The notes under the pieces are model-generated. The model had not been told where the DNA came from. It saw only the letters and a program-made list of their open reading frames with translations, and did not search any database. DNA of 5,276 nt, from assembly GCA_030598645.1 (NCBI GenBank), contig JAUVPN010000200.1, positions 1 through 5,276 on the forward strand, read 5' to 3'. Source of the stretch: Hyphomicrobium sp. GTDB lineage: Bacteria; Pseudomonadota; Alphaproteobacteria; Rhizobiales; Hyphomicrobiaceae. Positions 1 through 4,890 of the stretch are shown here, piece by piece (positions within the stretch are counted from its first letter, which is position 1; each line of letters starts with the position of its first letter). The translations under genes were made by a program, and so were the position numbers.

Positions 1-138
1 CAGCTGATAGAGAATCGCTAGACGGTCAAAGTCTATCGTGAGTACCGCATAGGCGGCATAGAGGCCTTGCTGCACCTTGAGGAGAGCTTGGACGATGGGC
101 AGAGCGAAAATTCGTCCGACGGATTGTTGTATCACTAA
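1..138 (+). pseudogene. Decayed end of a helix-turn-helix (transposase-like) protein, cut by the window edge
   Basis: In frame 1 the sequence reads QLIENR, then a TAG at 19-21, then TVKVYREYRIGGIEALLHLE and an acidic tail ending at TAA 136-138. The pattern R-x-TV, YR, GG-x-EALL resembles the second helix-turn-helix and linker of IS630-type transposases and related HTH proteins (pattern 'R.TV....YR.GG.EALL'). The stop falls exactly inside the recognition helix and no start codon is present, so a remnant is more likely than a working gene. The true left end lies outside the window. The same codon register read on the minus strand is open for 70 codons (210 to 1) without a good start. That is an alternative reading I consider less likely. 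Family assignment is from motif memory only. Confidence 0.33.
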
Positions 139-210
139 GCCGACGGCGAAGACGCAAGCTGGTCGCTTGTCTTTTGAGCAAGGGCACAAAAATCGAGCAG
201 ACAGAGGGGC

Positions 211-239
211 TTAACAGCACCTGAATTTGGTAATATAAT
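211..239 (+). promoter_or_regulatory. Near-consensus sigma-70 promoter for the 74-residue ORF
   Basis: A -35 box TTAACA (211-216, 5 of 6 matches to TTGACA) and a perfect -10 box TATAAT (234-239) are separated by exactly 17 nt. Transcription would start near 246, giving a leader of about 34 nt before the ATG at 280. The match is unusually close to the vegetative consensus for a GC-rich genome, and its placement just ahead of a good ribosome binding site supports it. No operator-like palindrome overlaps it. Confidence 0.7.
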
Positions 240-279
240 TGAACGCCAAGGGTCCTCCAATTGATTTTAAGAGGGGTCT

Positions 280-504
280 ATGGAGCAAGAACTATTAGAC
301 AGACTGTCACTATTGGCGAGCGACGAAGCTTTCTTTGACTTGCAAATGAAGACAGAGGAGCTACGTCGGAAAATTGCCGAGGACATCCAGTGTGACGGCG
401 AGCCATACCCTGGCGATGAAGTTCGCCTGACATTGTTTGAAGCCAGGCTGGCGAAATACGAATTATTCAAAGCTGCTCAGACTGAAGACAAAGAGGCAAG
501 CTGA
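280..504 (+). CDS. Small acidic helical protein of unknown function, 74 residues
   Basis: I do not recognise this protein. The ATG at 280 follows a strong ribosome binding site, GAGGGG at 271-276, and lies about 34 nt after the predicted transcription start of a near-consensus promoter, so the start is well supported. The product is rich in Glu, Asp, Leu, Lys and Ala. Residues 3-36 and 47-66 look like two amphipathic helices joined by a short loop with Pro-Tyr-Pro-Gly at 42-45, suggesting a small two-helix, possibly dimeric, cytoplasmic protein. It has one cysteine (residue 38), no signal peptide and no membrane segment. It appears to be monocistronic: the next ORF starts 280 nt downstream. 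It could be a small regulator or an accessory gene from an element, but nothing in the sequence decides this. Confidence 0.7.
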   Translation: MEQELLDRLSLLASDEAFFDLQMKTEELRRKIAEDIQCDGEPYPGDEVRLTLFEARLAKYELFKAAQTEDKEAS

Positions 505-784
505 TCACGGCTCAATCCTAAGGCTCCTCGTTAAGAGCGTCGAAATAAATTAGGTAGGATCCCGACCAGCAGCAATCTCAAAGCTATTCTCGGTGGCCCC
601 GGAGCGGTTAGCGCTCGGGTCAACGGTCTCTCTCTGCGCGCACCGCTGCGACTGCCAACCCGAGCAACGCACAACTTTGGCGAGCGGACCCCGAACGTCT
701 GATTGTACAAGAAACCGGGGATAGGGCAATCGCCACACTTCCGCCAAGTCTGAGTCTCTCATAATCATTCACGCGAGGCGAATC
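505..784. other. Intergenic stretch with one bulged hairpin
   Basis: I see no supported gene here. A hairpin at 598-619 pairs CCC 598-600 with GGG 617-619 and GAGCG 602-606 with CGCTC 612-616, with one bulged G at 601 and the loop GTTAG. No T-run follows, so it is a poor terminator. A perfect 8-bp palindrome TTGTACAA (703-710) sits between CCCCG 689-693 and CGGGG 716-720. A lone CATAAT (760-765) has no matching -35 box. The minus-strand open frame at 550-768 has a composition that does not look like protein. Confidence 0.4.
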
Positions 785-961
785 ATGACCGGGGGATTGA
801 CTATGGGCCCGCCAATACCGACCATAACCGAGCTCTTAAAGTTTGCTGAGACGGCATTGGAACAGCGCAGACAAGCCGCTGAAAAGCTGATGAATGATGC
901 CGCGATAACTCGTGACCAGCTCATCAGGCTTGGACTATTGACAAACGAGGACGCCAACTGA
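785..961 (+). CDS. Small helical protein of unknown function, 58 residues
   Basis: I do not recognise this protein. The ATG at 785 follows GAGG (775-778) by 6 nt. A second in-frame ATG at 803 (residue 7) has its own GGGGGA (791-796) 6 nt upstream, so either could be the true start. After a Gly/Pro-rich N-terminus, residues 13-36 form a strongly amphipathic helix (TITELLKFAETALEQRRQAA), followed by a second helical stretch at 42-52 (TRDQLIRLGLL). This two-helix layout is common in small regulators and antitoxin-like or phage/plasmid proteins, but I make no functional claim. A GC-rich hairpin begins 8 nt after the stop, which supports a real transcription unit. No convincing promoter was found ahead of it. 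The overlapping minus-strand frame (769-1092) is judged a shadow. Confidence 0.5.
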   Translation: MTGGLTMGPPIPTITELLKFAETALEQRRQAAEKLMNDAAITRDQLIRLGLLTNEDAN

Positions 962-968
962 CCTGTGA

Positions 969-984
969 AGGGTCCGGCGACCCT
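969..984 (+). terminator. Hairpin just after the 58-residue ORF, weak terminator candidate
   Basis: AGGGTC (969-974) pairs perfectly with GACCCT (979-984) around the tetraloop CGGC. The stem starts 8 nt after the TGA at 959-961. The following CATCTCTATT is pyrimidine-rich but lacks a proper U-run, so efficient intrinsic termination is uncertain. Confidence 0.4.
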
Positions 985-1088
985 CATCTCTATTAGATCG
1001 CTAGCTGATAGCTGCAGAATTTTAACGCGTCGGTCGCATACGGAAACCTTGGAGAATCTTGGCCTGGCGCTCCTCCAAGGGCCGGCTC

Positions 1089-1186
1089 CCACCTACACTA
1101 CTAGACTTCGTTCGCAACGACGGTCTTGCTGGGTTCCAATACCAGCGAGGCCGCTCTGCATTATTCTCCCAAAGTCGTGTAGGTGG
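1089..1186 (+). ncRNA. Structured RNA candidate with a three-way-junction fold
   Basis: P1 pairs 1089-1098 (CCACCTACAC) perfectly with 1177-1186 (GTGTAGGTGG). After a 5-nt bulge (1099-1103) it continues with GACTT 1104-1108 against AAGTC 1172-1176. Directly stacked on it is a small hairpin P2 (CGTT 1109-1112 with AACG 1116-1119, loop CGC). One nucleotide later comes P3, 12 bp long (1121-1132 with 1142-1153, loop 1133-1141). P3 contains two U-G wobbles (1124-1150 and 1127-1147) that would be A-C mismatches on the other strand, so the + strand is the likely transcript. The stretch 1154-1171 stays single-stranded. I match it to no known RNA family, and no promoter was found. Each long stem alone could occur by chance; their clean nesting is what makes it interesting. 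Confidence 0.35.
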
Positions 1187-1228
1187 CCTAAGGATACCTT
1201 CGCACAAGACCAGCAAGGGGGAAGCGCA

Positions 1229-1312
1229 ATGCACGTGAAGTGGTTCTTGCTCGTTGGCGTCAATCACATGGACACTTGGAGCGGGATGGCGCAAGTACCA
1301 CGAAAACGGTGA
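1229..1312 (+). CDS. Possible 27-residue peptide behind the structured region
   Basis: The ATG at 1229 has a good purine-rich ribosome binding site, AGGGGGA (1216-1222), 6 nt upstream. The 11 nt GAAGCGCAATG (1221-1231) around the start is identical to the initiation region of the GH15 gene (2920-2930). The peptide starts MHVKWFLLVGVNHMD and ends in the basic PRKR. It has a short hydrophobic patch (WFLLVGV, residues 5-11), too short to span a membrane. It lies 43 nt after the predicted three-way fold, and its ribosome binding site abuts a sequence able to pair with that fold. It may be a leader peptide or chance. The open frame extends upstream to 965, but the ribosome binding site argues for this internal start. 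Confidence 0.25.
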   Translation: MHVKWFLLVGVNHMDTWSGMAQVPRKR

Positions 1313-1434
1313 ACGGGCCTTCGACACGTAGTCCTTCTAATTTAACCTTTGCAGCATGGCGAGGGGTGGCAAGAGACGCCAAGCGCGCTCCACGCCCCGT
1401 CGCCGACTCATGAACGTGCAAGAGTGAACATTCA

Positions 1435-1471
1435 AACTTCTTGGCCTAGCTGAAGTCGGTGGCAAGAAGTT
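1435..1471. repeat. 9-bp inverted repeat
   Basis: AACTTCTTG (1435-1443) is the exact reverse complement of CAAGAAGTT (1463-1471), with a 19-nt spacer. An alternative smaller hairpin uses ACTTC (1436-1440) with GAAGT (1452-1456). There is no U-run on either side. It lies 27 nt before the tRNA-like relic and could be a binding site, an RNA hairpin or chance. Confidence 0.3.
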
Positions 1472-1497
1472 GCATTAGCTCCGCGATGCTGGGATAA

Positions 1498-1573
1498 GCC
1501 GCCATAGCTCAGTTAGCACAACAGGTCATTGGGAATGGCGGGGTTTGCGGTTACAGTACTTCTAACGGCACCA
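1498..1573 (+). pseudogene. Degenerate tRNA relic, tRNA-Thr-like body with a GGG anticodon
   Basis: The 76 nt divide into canonical tRNA segments with no gaps: acceptor GCCGCCA, TA, D-stem GCTC, D-loop AGTTAGCA, 26A, anticodon arm GGTCA-TTGGGAA-TGGCG, 5-nt variable loop GGGTT, T-arm, acceptor TAACGGC and an encoded ACCA. The 5' half carries the hallmark TAGCTCAGTT. Many pairs are broken: acceptor 5-68 and 6-67, D-stem 11-24 and 13-22, anticodon stem 27-43, and T-stem 49-65, 51-63 and 53-61. The D-loop lacks G18, and the T-loop reads TTACAGT instead of TTC-x-A. The anticodon loop TTGGGAA gives GGG (Pro), but the body and the near-match to TTGGTAA suggest descent from a tRNA-Thr(GGT). This is a decayed tRNA or tRNA-like element, not a working tRNA. 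It ends 34 nt before the SDR gene. tRNA ends are common integration sites, but I saw no duplicated att core. Confidence 0.6.
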
Positions 1574-1607
1574 ACGAGCCCCACCCTACGCTTTCACGAG
1601 GCGCTGT

Positions 1608-2540
1608 GTGGCGCGAACTTCTGATTCCTTGACGGCTGAGAAGCCTAGTTCCTCCCCACGTTTGCTCGACAGGTGGATCGCACGCTATGCGCAGCCCTCT
1701 GCCGCGGCCTTAGGGGCCGTCGCCAACCTAAATCCGTCGGTTGTGGTCACAGGAGGATCACGCGGTATTGGGCTCGCGCTGGCGCGGCGCTTTGCCAAGG
1801 CTGGGTATGATGTTGCGATCCTCGCGCGCAACTATGAAGCCTTGCAGAAAGCCGCAGAAGCAATTGAGCGCGACTACGGTGTTAATGCCCAAGCGATCTC
1901 CATCGATATCACCGATCCAGACGCACCTCGGAGCCTGGACACGCAATTGGCTAAACGCGGTTACTATGTGGACATCTTGGTCAATTCGGCGGGTCTCGGC
2001 CTATCGGGGCGCTTCGAAACCCACGACGAAAGCGCGGTCGTGGATCTCCTCGATCTCAACGTAAGGGCCCTGACGCGATTGATGCATCACGCTCTGCCGG
2101 CCATGCTGGCGCGCGGTCGTGGCGGCATTATCAACGTGGCATCTCTCGGTGGCCTCGCTGCGGGGCCTTACCAAGCGGCCTATTACGCCAGCAAGGCCTA
2201 CGTGATCTCGCTTACCGAGGCGGCAGCCTGGGAGAACGCCGGCGAAGGCGTCCGGCTAACAGTCCTTGCGCCGGGGCCCGTCGACACCTCCTTTCACGAG
2301 GCCATGGGCGCGGAGTCCTCATTCTACCGGCTGCTACTCCCAGCGCTCAGCACTGAGCACACCGCCAATTCAGCCTATCGCGGTTACGTTCTGGGCCGTT
2401 GCCTGGTCGTGCCAGGACTCACCAACTCGATCATGGCTATCGCCCTGCGCATTCTCCCGCATACTTTGGTTCTACCAATAATCGGCTGGCTGCTTCGCCC
2501 GCGCGGGGAGCTTTCCCCCGAGAAGGACGGCGAATACTGA
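1608..2540 (+). CDS. Short-chain dehydrogenase/reductase, NADP-type, with C-terminal hydrophobic anchor
   Basis: The GTG start at 1608 follows GAGG (1598-1601) by 6 nt; the next in-frame ATG is far inside the domain. The 310-residue product is a classical SDR with a Rossmann fold. It has TGGSRGIG at 48-55 (cofactor binding), Asp100 in the SIDITD loop, NSAG at 126-129, and a catalytic tetrad of Asn151, Ser179, Tyr192 and Lys196 (YxxxK), followed by APGPVDT at 221-227. Arg52 and Arg74 favour NADP(H) over NAD(H). It is longer than the 250-residue classical form. About 44 residues precede the Rossmann domain, and residues 273-296 form a hydrophobic segment, as in the DltE/COG0300 group, probably peripheral membrane attachment. 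The substrate (a ketone, alcohol or acyl chain) cannot be read from sequence. The neighbouring trehalose genes do not indicate it. It is followed by a translationally coupled small ORF. Confidence 0.92.
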   Translation: MARTSDSLTAEKPSSSPRLLDRWIARYAQPSAAALGAVANLNPSVVVTGGSRGIGLALARRFAKAGYDVAILARNYEALQKAAEAIERDYGVNAQAISIDITDPDAPRSLDTQLAKRGYYVDILVNSAGLGLSGRFETHDESAVVDLLDLNVRALTRLMHHALPAMLARGRGGIINVASLGGLAAGPYQAAYYASKAYVISLTEAAAWENAGEGVRLTVLAPGPVDTSFHEAMGAESSFYRLLLPALSTEHTANSAYRGYVLGRCLVVPGLTNSIMAIALRILPHTLVLPIIGWLLRPRGELSPEKDGEY

Positions 2541-2680
2541 TGCGTCAGCCGCCCAGACGCCGCGTTTGCTTTGTAGCAACCCTTTTCCGCTTAGGTTGGA
2601 GGGAGCGCCGTGAATTGGTTCCTGCGTATCTGGCGTTGTTGGCCCGGTGGCGCGCCGGCGAGTTCTTGAAACTCGCTTAG
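2540..2680 (+). CDS. 46-residue basic protein coupled to the SDR gene
   Basis: The ATG at 2540 overlaps the SDR stop codon in TGATG (2538-2542), the classical arrangement for translational coupling. A purine-rich GAGAAGGA lies about 14 nt upstream inside the SDR gene. The product is Arg-rich at the N-terminus (RQPPRRRVCF), followed by a helix with WRERRELVPAYLALLARWRA at residues 20-39, and ends in LKLA. I do not recognise it. It could be a real small partner of the SDR or the stump of a longer gene; the sequence does not tell which. The frame is open further upstream within the SDR gene (from 2399), but that part is a shadow. Confidence 0.4.
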   Translation: MRQPPRRRVCFVATLFRLGWRERRELVPAYLALLARWRAGEFLKLA

Positions 2681-2927
2681 CGCGCTACCGTGTCGGCCAC
2701 AGATTAGAGGCACAATTCGACATTCAATTCTTATGCGAAGCAGGCACCCAGCCGCAGCCCTAGTATTTAGTGGACGTCGGTCGTCTACACCCTATTGCAC
2801 AAGCAGCCTAGACAGCAGCGCCTGTACGCCCTAAACGGCCGAGTGCCCTTACGGTTAGCGATGCAAAGTTCTTAGACCACTCGCTATCGCATCTCCTGCC
2901 TAGCTGAAATCCCGATTGAGAAGCGCA

Positions 2928-4754
2928 ATGGCCAACAATAAGAGCCCCCAGCCGCCGTATGGCCTCGACCTTGCGCCGATCGGCAATGGGCGCGTGGCAG
3001 CACTTGTCAATTCTCAAGGGCGCATCGTCTGGTGGTGCTTTCCCCGCCTCGACTCTGACCCCGTCTTCTCGCGCCTGCTCTCGGGCGATGACGAAAAGGG
3101 GTTTTGCGATGTTGTTCTTGACGGGCAAACGTCGGCAGAGTCAGCCTACGTGCGTAACACGGCAATCATTCAGACAATCCTCGAAGATGCCGGCGGCAAT
3201 GCCGTCAAGATCACGGATTTCGCGCCGCGCTTTATGCGATATGAGCGTGCATTCCATCCGGCGCAGATTCTGCGCCGCATTGAGCCAATTCGTGGCGTGC
3301 CGCGCGTCACCATCCGGCTGCGGCCAACTTTTGATTACGGAAAGCCAAGCGACTGCCAAGCCATAGGTTCTAACCATATGCGCTTCGAGGGTGGTGCGAA
3401 CGTCCTGCGGCTTACCACCGACGCACCGCTGTCCTATATCGCCCAAGAAACACCGTTTGCTCTGACGCGGCCTGTGACGCTCATTCTCGGGCCCGACGAG
3501 CCACTTCAGGCAGCAGTAGATACGGTTTCTCGGGAATTTCTTGAGCTCACTCGCGATTATTGGCGCCTTTGGGTGCGCGGCCTCGGCACACCTCTGGAAT
3601 GGCAGTCGGCGACTATTCGAGCAGCGATCACCTTGAGATTGTGCCACTTCGAGGAAACCGGGGCGATTATTGCCGCGCATACGACGTCAATACCCGAAGC
3701 GCCCGGAACGCAGCGCAACTGGGATTACCGGTTCTGTTGGCTGCGCGACGCTTATTTCGTCGTCCGCGCGCTTAATCGCTTGAGTGCAACAGAAACGATG
3801 GAATCATACCTTAATTTTATCGCGACCATTGCCGGCGACATCGAAGGGTCGTTGCGCCCAGTGTACGGCATTATTCACGACGAACCGCTGGAGGAGCGCT
3901 TCGCCACCGACCTCGCGGGCTTCCAAAGCATGGGCCCGGTGCGAGTCGGAAATCAGGCCGCCGAACAATTGCAGCACGACGCCTATGGCAGTGTAGTACT
4001 CGCGATTTCTCAGATGTTCATCGACGAGCGGCTGCCAAGAATGGGTAACGAGTTTTTGTTCCGTCGCATGGAGCAGCTGGGGCATCAGGCAAGACGCTTG
4101 TACCTTGAGCCTGATGCTGGCCCTTGGGAGTACCGAGGACGTCAACACATTCACACGCATTCGGCGACAATGTGCTGGGTAGCCTGCGACCGCCTTGCCC
4201 GTGTTGCAAGTTTATTGGGGCTTAGAGACCGCGCTGCATACTGGATGGGGCACGCCGAAAAACTGCGTAACGTCATCCTAAAACGCGCGTGGAGCGAACG
4301 GTTGGGGGCAATTGCAGGCGCGCTTGATCATGACGAGCTGGACGCCAGCGTACTACTGCTGCCGGACCTCGGCCTTTTGCCAGCGACCGACGAACGTTTC
4401 CGCAAGACCTGCGCCGTCATTGGCAGGGAATTGAACCGCAACGGCTTCATGATGCGCTACACGGCAGAGGATGATTTTGGCGCACCGGAAACCGCGTTCC
4501 TGGTGTGTCAGTTCTGGTATGCGGACGCACTTGCGGCTATCGGCGAACGTGAGAAAGCACGCGAAATCTTCACGGATATCCTGTCACGGAGGAATTCGTT
4601 TGGAGTCCTTAGCGAGGACATTCATCCCGAAACGGGCCAGCTATGGGGAAACGTGCCGCAAACCTACTGCATGGCTGGGATTATAAATACTGGGATCATG
4701 GTGTCTCGCAGCTGGGAGGAGGCATGGTCTACTCCGCAAGACGCCACGACATAG
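2928..4754 (+). CDS. GH15 glycoside hydrolase, trehalase/glucoamylase type
   Basis: The 608-residue product is a full-length bacterial GH15 enzyme that removes alpha-linked glucose with inversion. The N-terminal beta-sandwich domain starts with IGNGRVAALVNSQGRIVWWC, the family's typical opening. The (alpha/alpha)6 barrel follows, with RNWDYRFCWLRDA at 263-275 (substrate pocket), QLQHDAYG at 347-354, GPWEYRG at 398-404 with Glu401 as the likely general acid, and LSED at 561-564 with Glu563 as the likely general base, then GNVPQT at 574-579. No signal peptide is seen, so it should be cytoplasmic. I chose the ATG at 2928 with GAGAAG (2918-2923) ahead of it. A TTG at 2916 adds only four residues and overlaps that ribosome binding site. 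The 247 nt upstream show no clear promoter. Lying 136 nt before otsA, it is more likely a trehalase or alpha-glucan enzyme of the trehalose pathway than a starch-degrading glucoamylase, but substrate is inference. Confidence 0.93.
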   Translation: MANNKSPQPPYGLDLAPIGNGRVAALVNSQGRIVWWCFPRLDSDPVFSRLLSGDDEKGFCDVVLDGQTSAESAYVRNTAIIQTILEDAGGNAVKITDFAPRFMRYERAFHPAQILRRIEPIRGVPRVTIRLRPTFDYGKPSDCQAIGSNHMRFEGGANVLRLTTDAPLSYIAQETPFALTRPVTLILGPDEPLQAAVDTVSREFLELTRDYWRLWVRGLGTPLEWQSATIRAAITLRLCHFEETGAIIAAHTTSIPEAPGTQRNWDYRFCWLRDAYFVVRALNRLSATETMESYLNFIATIAGDIEGSLRPVYGIIHDEPLEERFATDLAGFQSMGPVRVGNQAAEQLQHDAYGSVVLAISQMFIDERLPRMGNEFLFRRMEQLGHQARRLYLEPDAGPWEYRGRQHIHTHSATMCWVACDRLARVASLLGLRDRAAYWMGHAEKLRNVILKRAWSERLGAIAGALDHDELDASVLLLPDLGLLPATDERFRKTCAVIGRELNRNGFMMRYTAEDDFGAPETAFLVCQFWYADALAAIGEREKAREIFTDILSRRNSFGVLSEDIHPETGQLWGNVPQTYCMAGIINTGIMVSRSWEEAWSTPQDATT

Positions 4755-4760
4755 CCTGAA

Positions 4761-4790
4761 AGTGGCGCTGCATAGCTTGCGCCGACCACT
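4761..4790 (+). terminator. Stem-loop after the GH15 gene, weak terminator candidate
   Basis: AGTGG (4761-4765) pairs with CCACT (4786-4790), extended by CGC 4766-4768 with GCG 4779-4781 across a 4-nt bulge. The alternative compact stem is GGCGC (4764-4768) with GCGCC (4779-4783). It begins 7 nt after the GH15 stop. No U-run follows (ATATGAACTG), so it may attenuate or protect the 3' end rather than terminate efficiently. Confidence 0.3.
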
Positions 4791-4855
4791 ATATGAACTG
4801 ATTAAATGTTTGATCGATAAAGAGATTGCGATTTCGCACGCACCGCGACGAGAAC

Positions 4856-4864
4856 TGCTATAGT
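4856..4864 (+). promoter_or_regulatory. Extended -10 promoter candidate for otsA
   Basis: TGCTATAGT matches the extended -10 form TG-n-TATAAT in all but one position, with TG at 4856-4857 and TATAGT at 4859-4864. No good -35 box sits at the usual distance, which extended -10 promoters can tolerate. Transcription would begin near 4871, giving a leader of about 20 nt. It suggests otsA can be transcribed independently of the GH15 gene. Confidence 0.4.
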
Positions 4865-4890
4865 GCACACCGATACGCGACAGGAGTGTC

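Larger units (their letters stand above)
962..1497. other. Gene-poor block of 536 nt between the 58-residue ORF and the tRNA-like relic
   Basis: No protein gene with recognisable family features is present. A plus-strand frame (965-1312) and a minus-strand frame (1022-1327) are both open for about 100 codons, but both products are rich in Arg, Ser, Pro and Trp in a random-looking way and neither has internal domain logic. What the block does contain is secondary structure: a hairpin at 969-984, a nested three-way fold at 1089-1186, and an inverted repeat at 1435-1471. It also holds one short ORF with a good ribosome binding site at 1229. The block may be decayed accessory DNA or a non-coding RNA locus. 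Confidence 0.5.

Noticed and set aside
760..765. CATAAT as the -10 box of the 58-residue ORF
   Set aside because: No -35-like hexamer at 16-18 nt upstream.
550..768. Minus-strand 72-codon open frame
   Set aside because: No good ribosome binding site or recognisable motif; composition looks random.
769..1092. Minus-strand 107-codon open frame
   Set aside because: It is antisense to the better supported 58-residue ORF (ribosome binding site, trailing hairpin), and its Ser/Arg/Ala composition shows no domain pattern.
1022..1327. Minus-strand 101-codon open frame with a GTG start
   Set aside because: It covers the structured region, is rich in Pro, Arg, Ser and Trp without protein-like order, and matches no family I know.
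1498..1573. A functional tRNA-Pro(GGG)
   Set aside because: Mismatches in all four stems, the lost G18 and the damaged T-loop are incompatible with a normal elongator tRNA.
1444..2908. 11-nt direct repeat GCCTAGCTGAA at 1444-1454 and 2898-2908 as possible att sites flanking the SDR
   Set aside because: A few 11-nt repeats are expected by chance in a window this size, and neither copy lies at the tRNA-like 3' end.
2916..2927. TTG start four codons upstream of the GH15 ATG
   Set aside because: It overlaps the GAGAAG ribosome binding site of the ATG at 2928 and has no purine-rich site of its own.
3141..3680. Long minus-strand open frame (179 codons) inside the GH15 gene
   Set aside because: Antisense shadow of a gene with clear catalytic motifs; no independent support.
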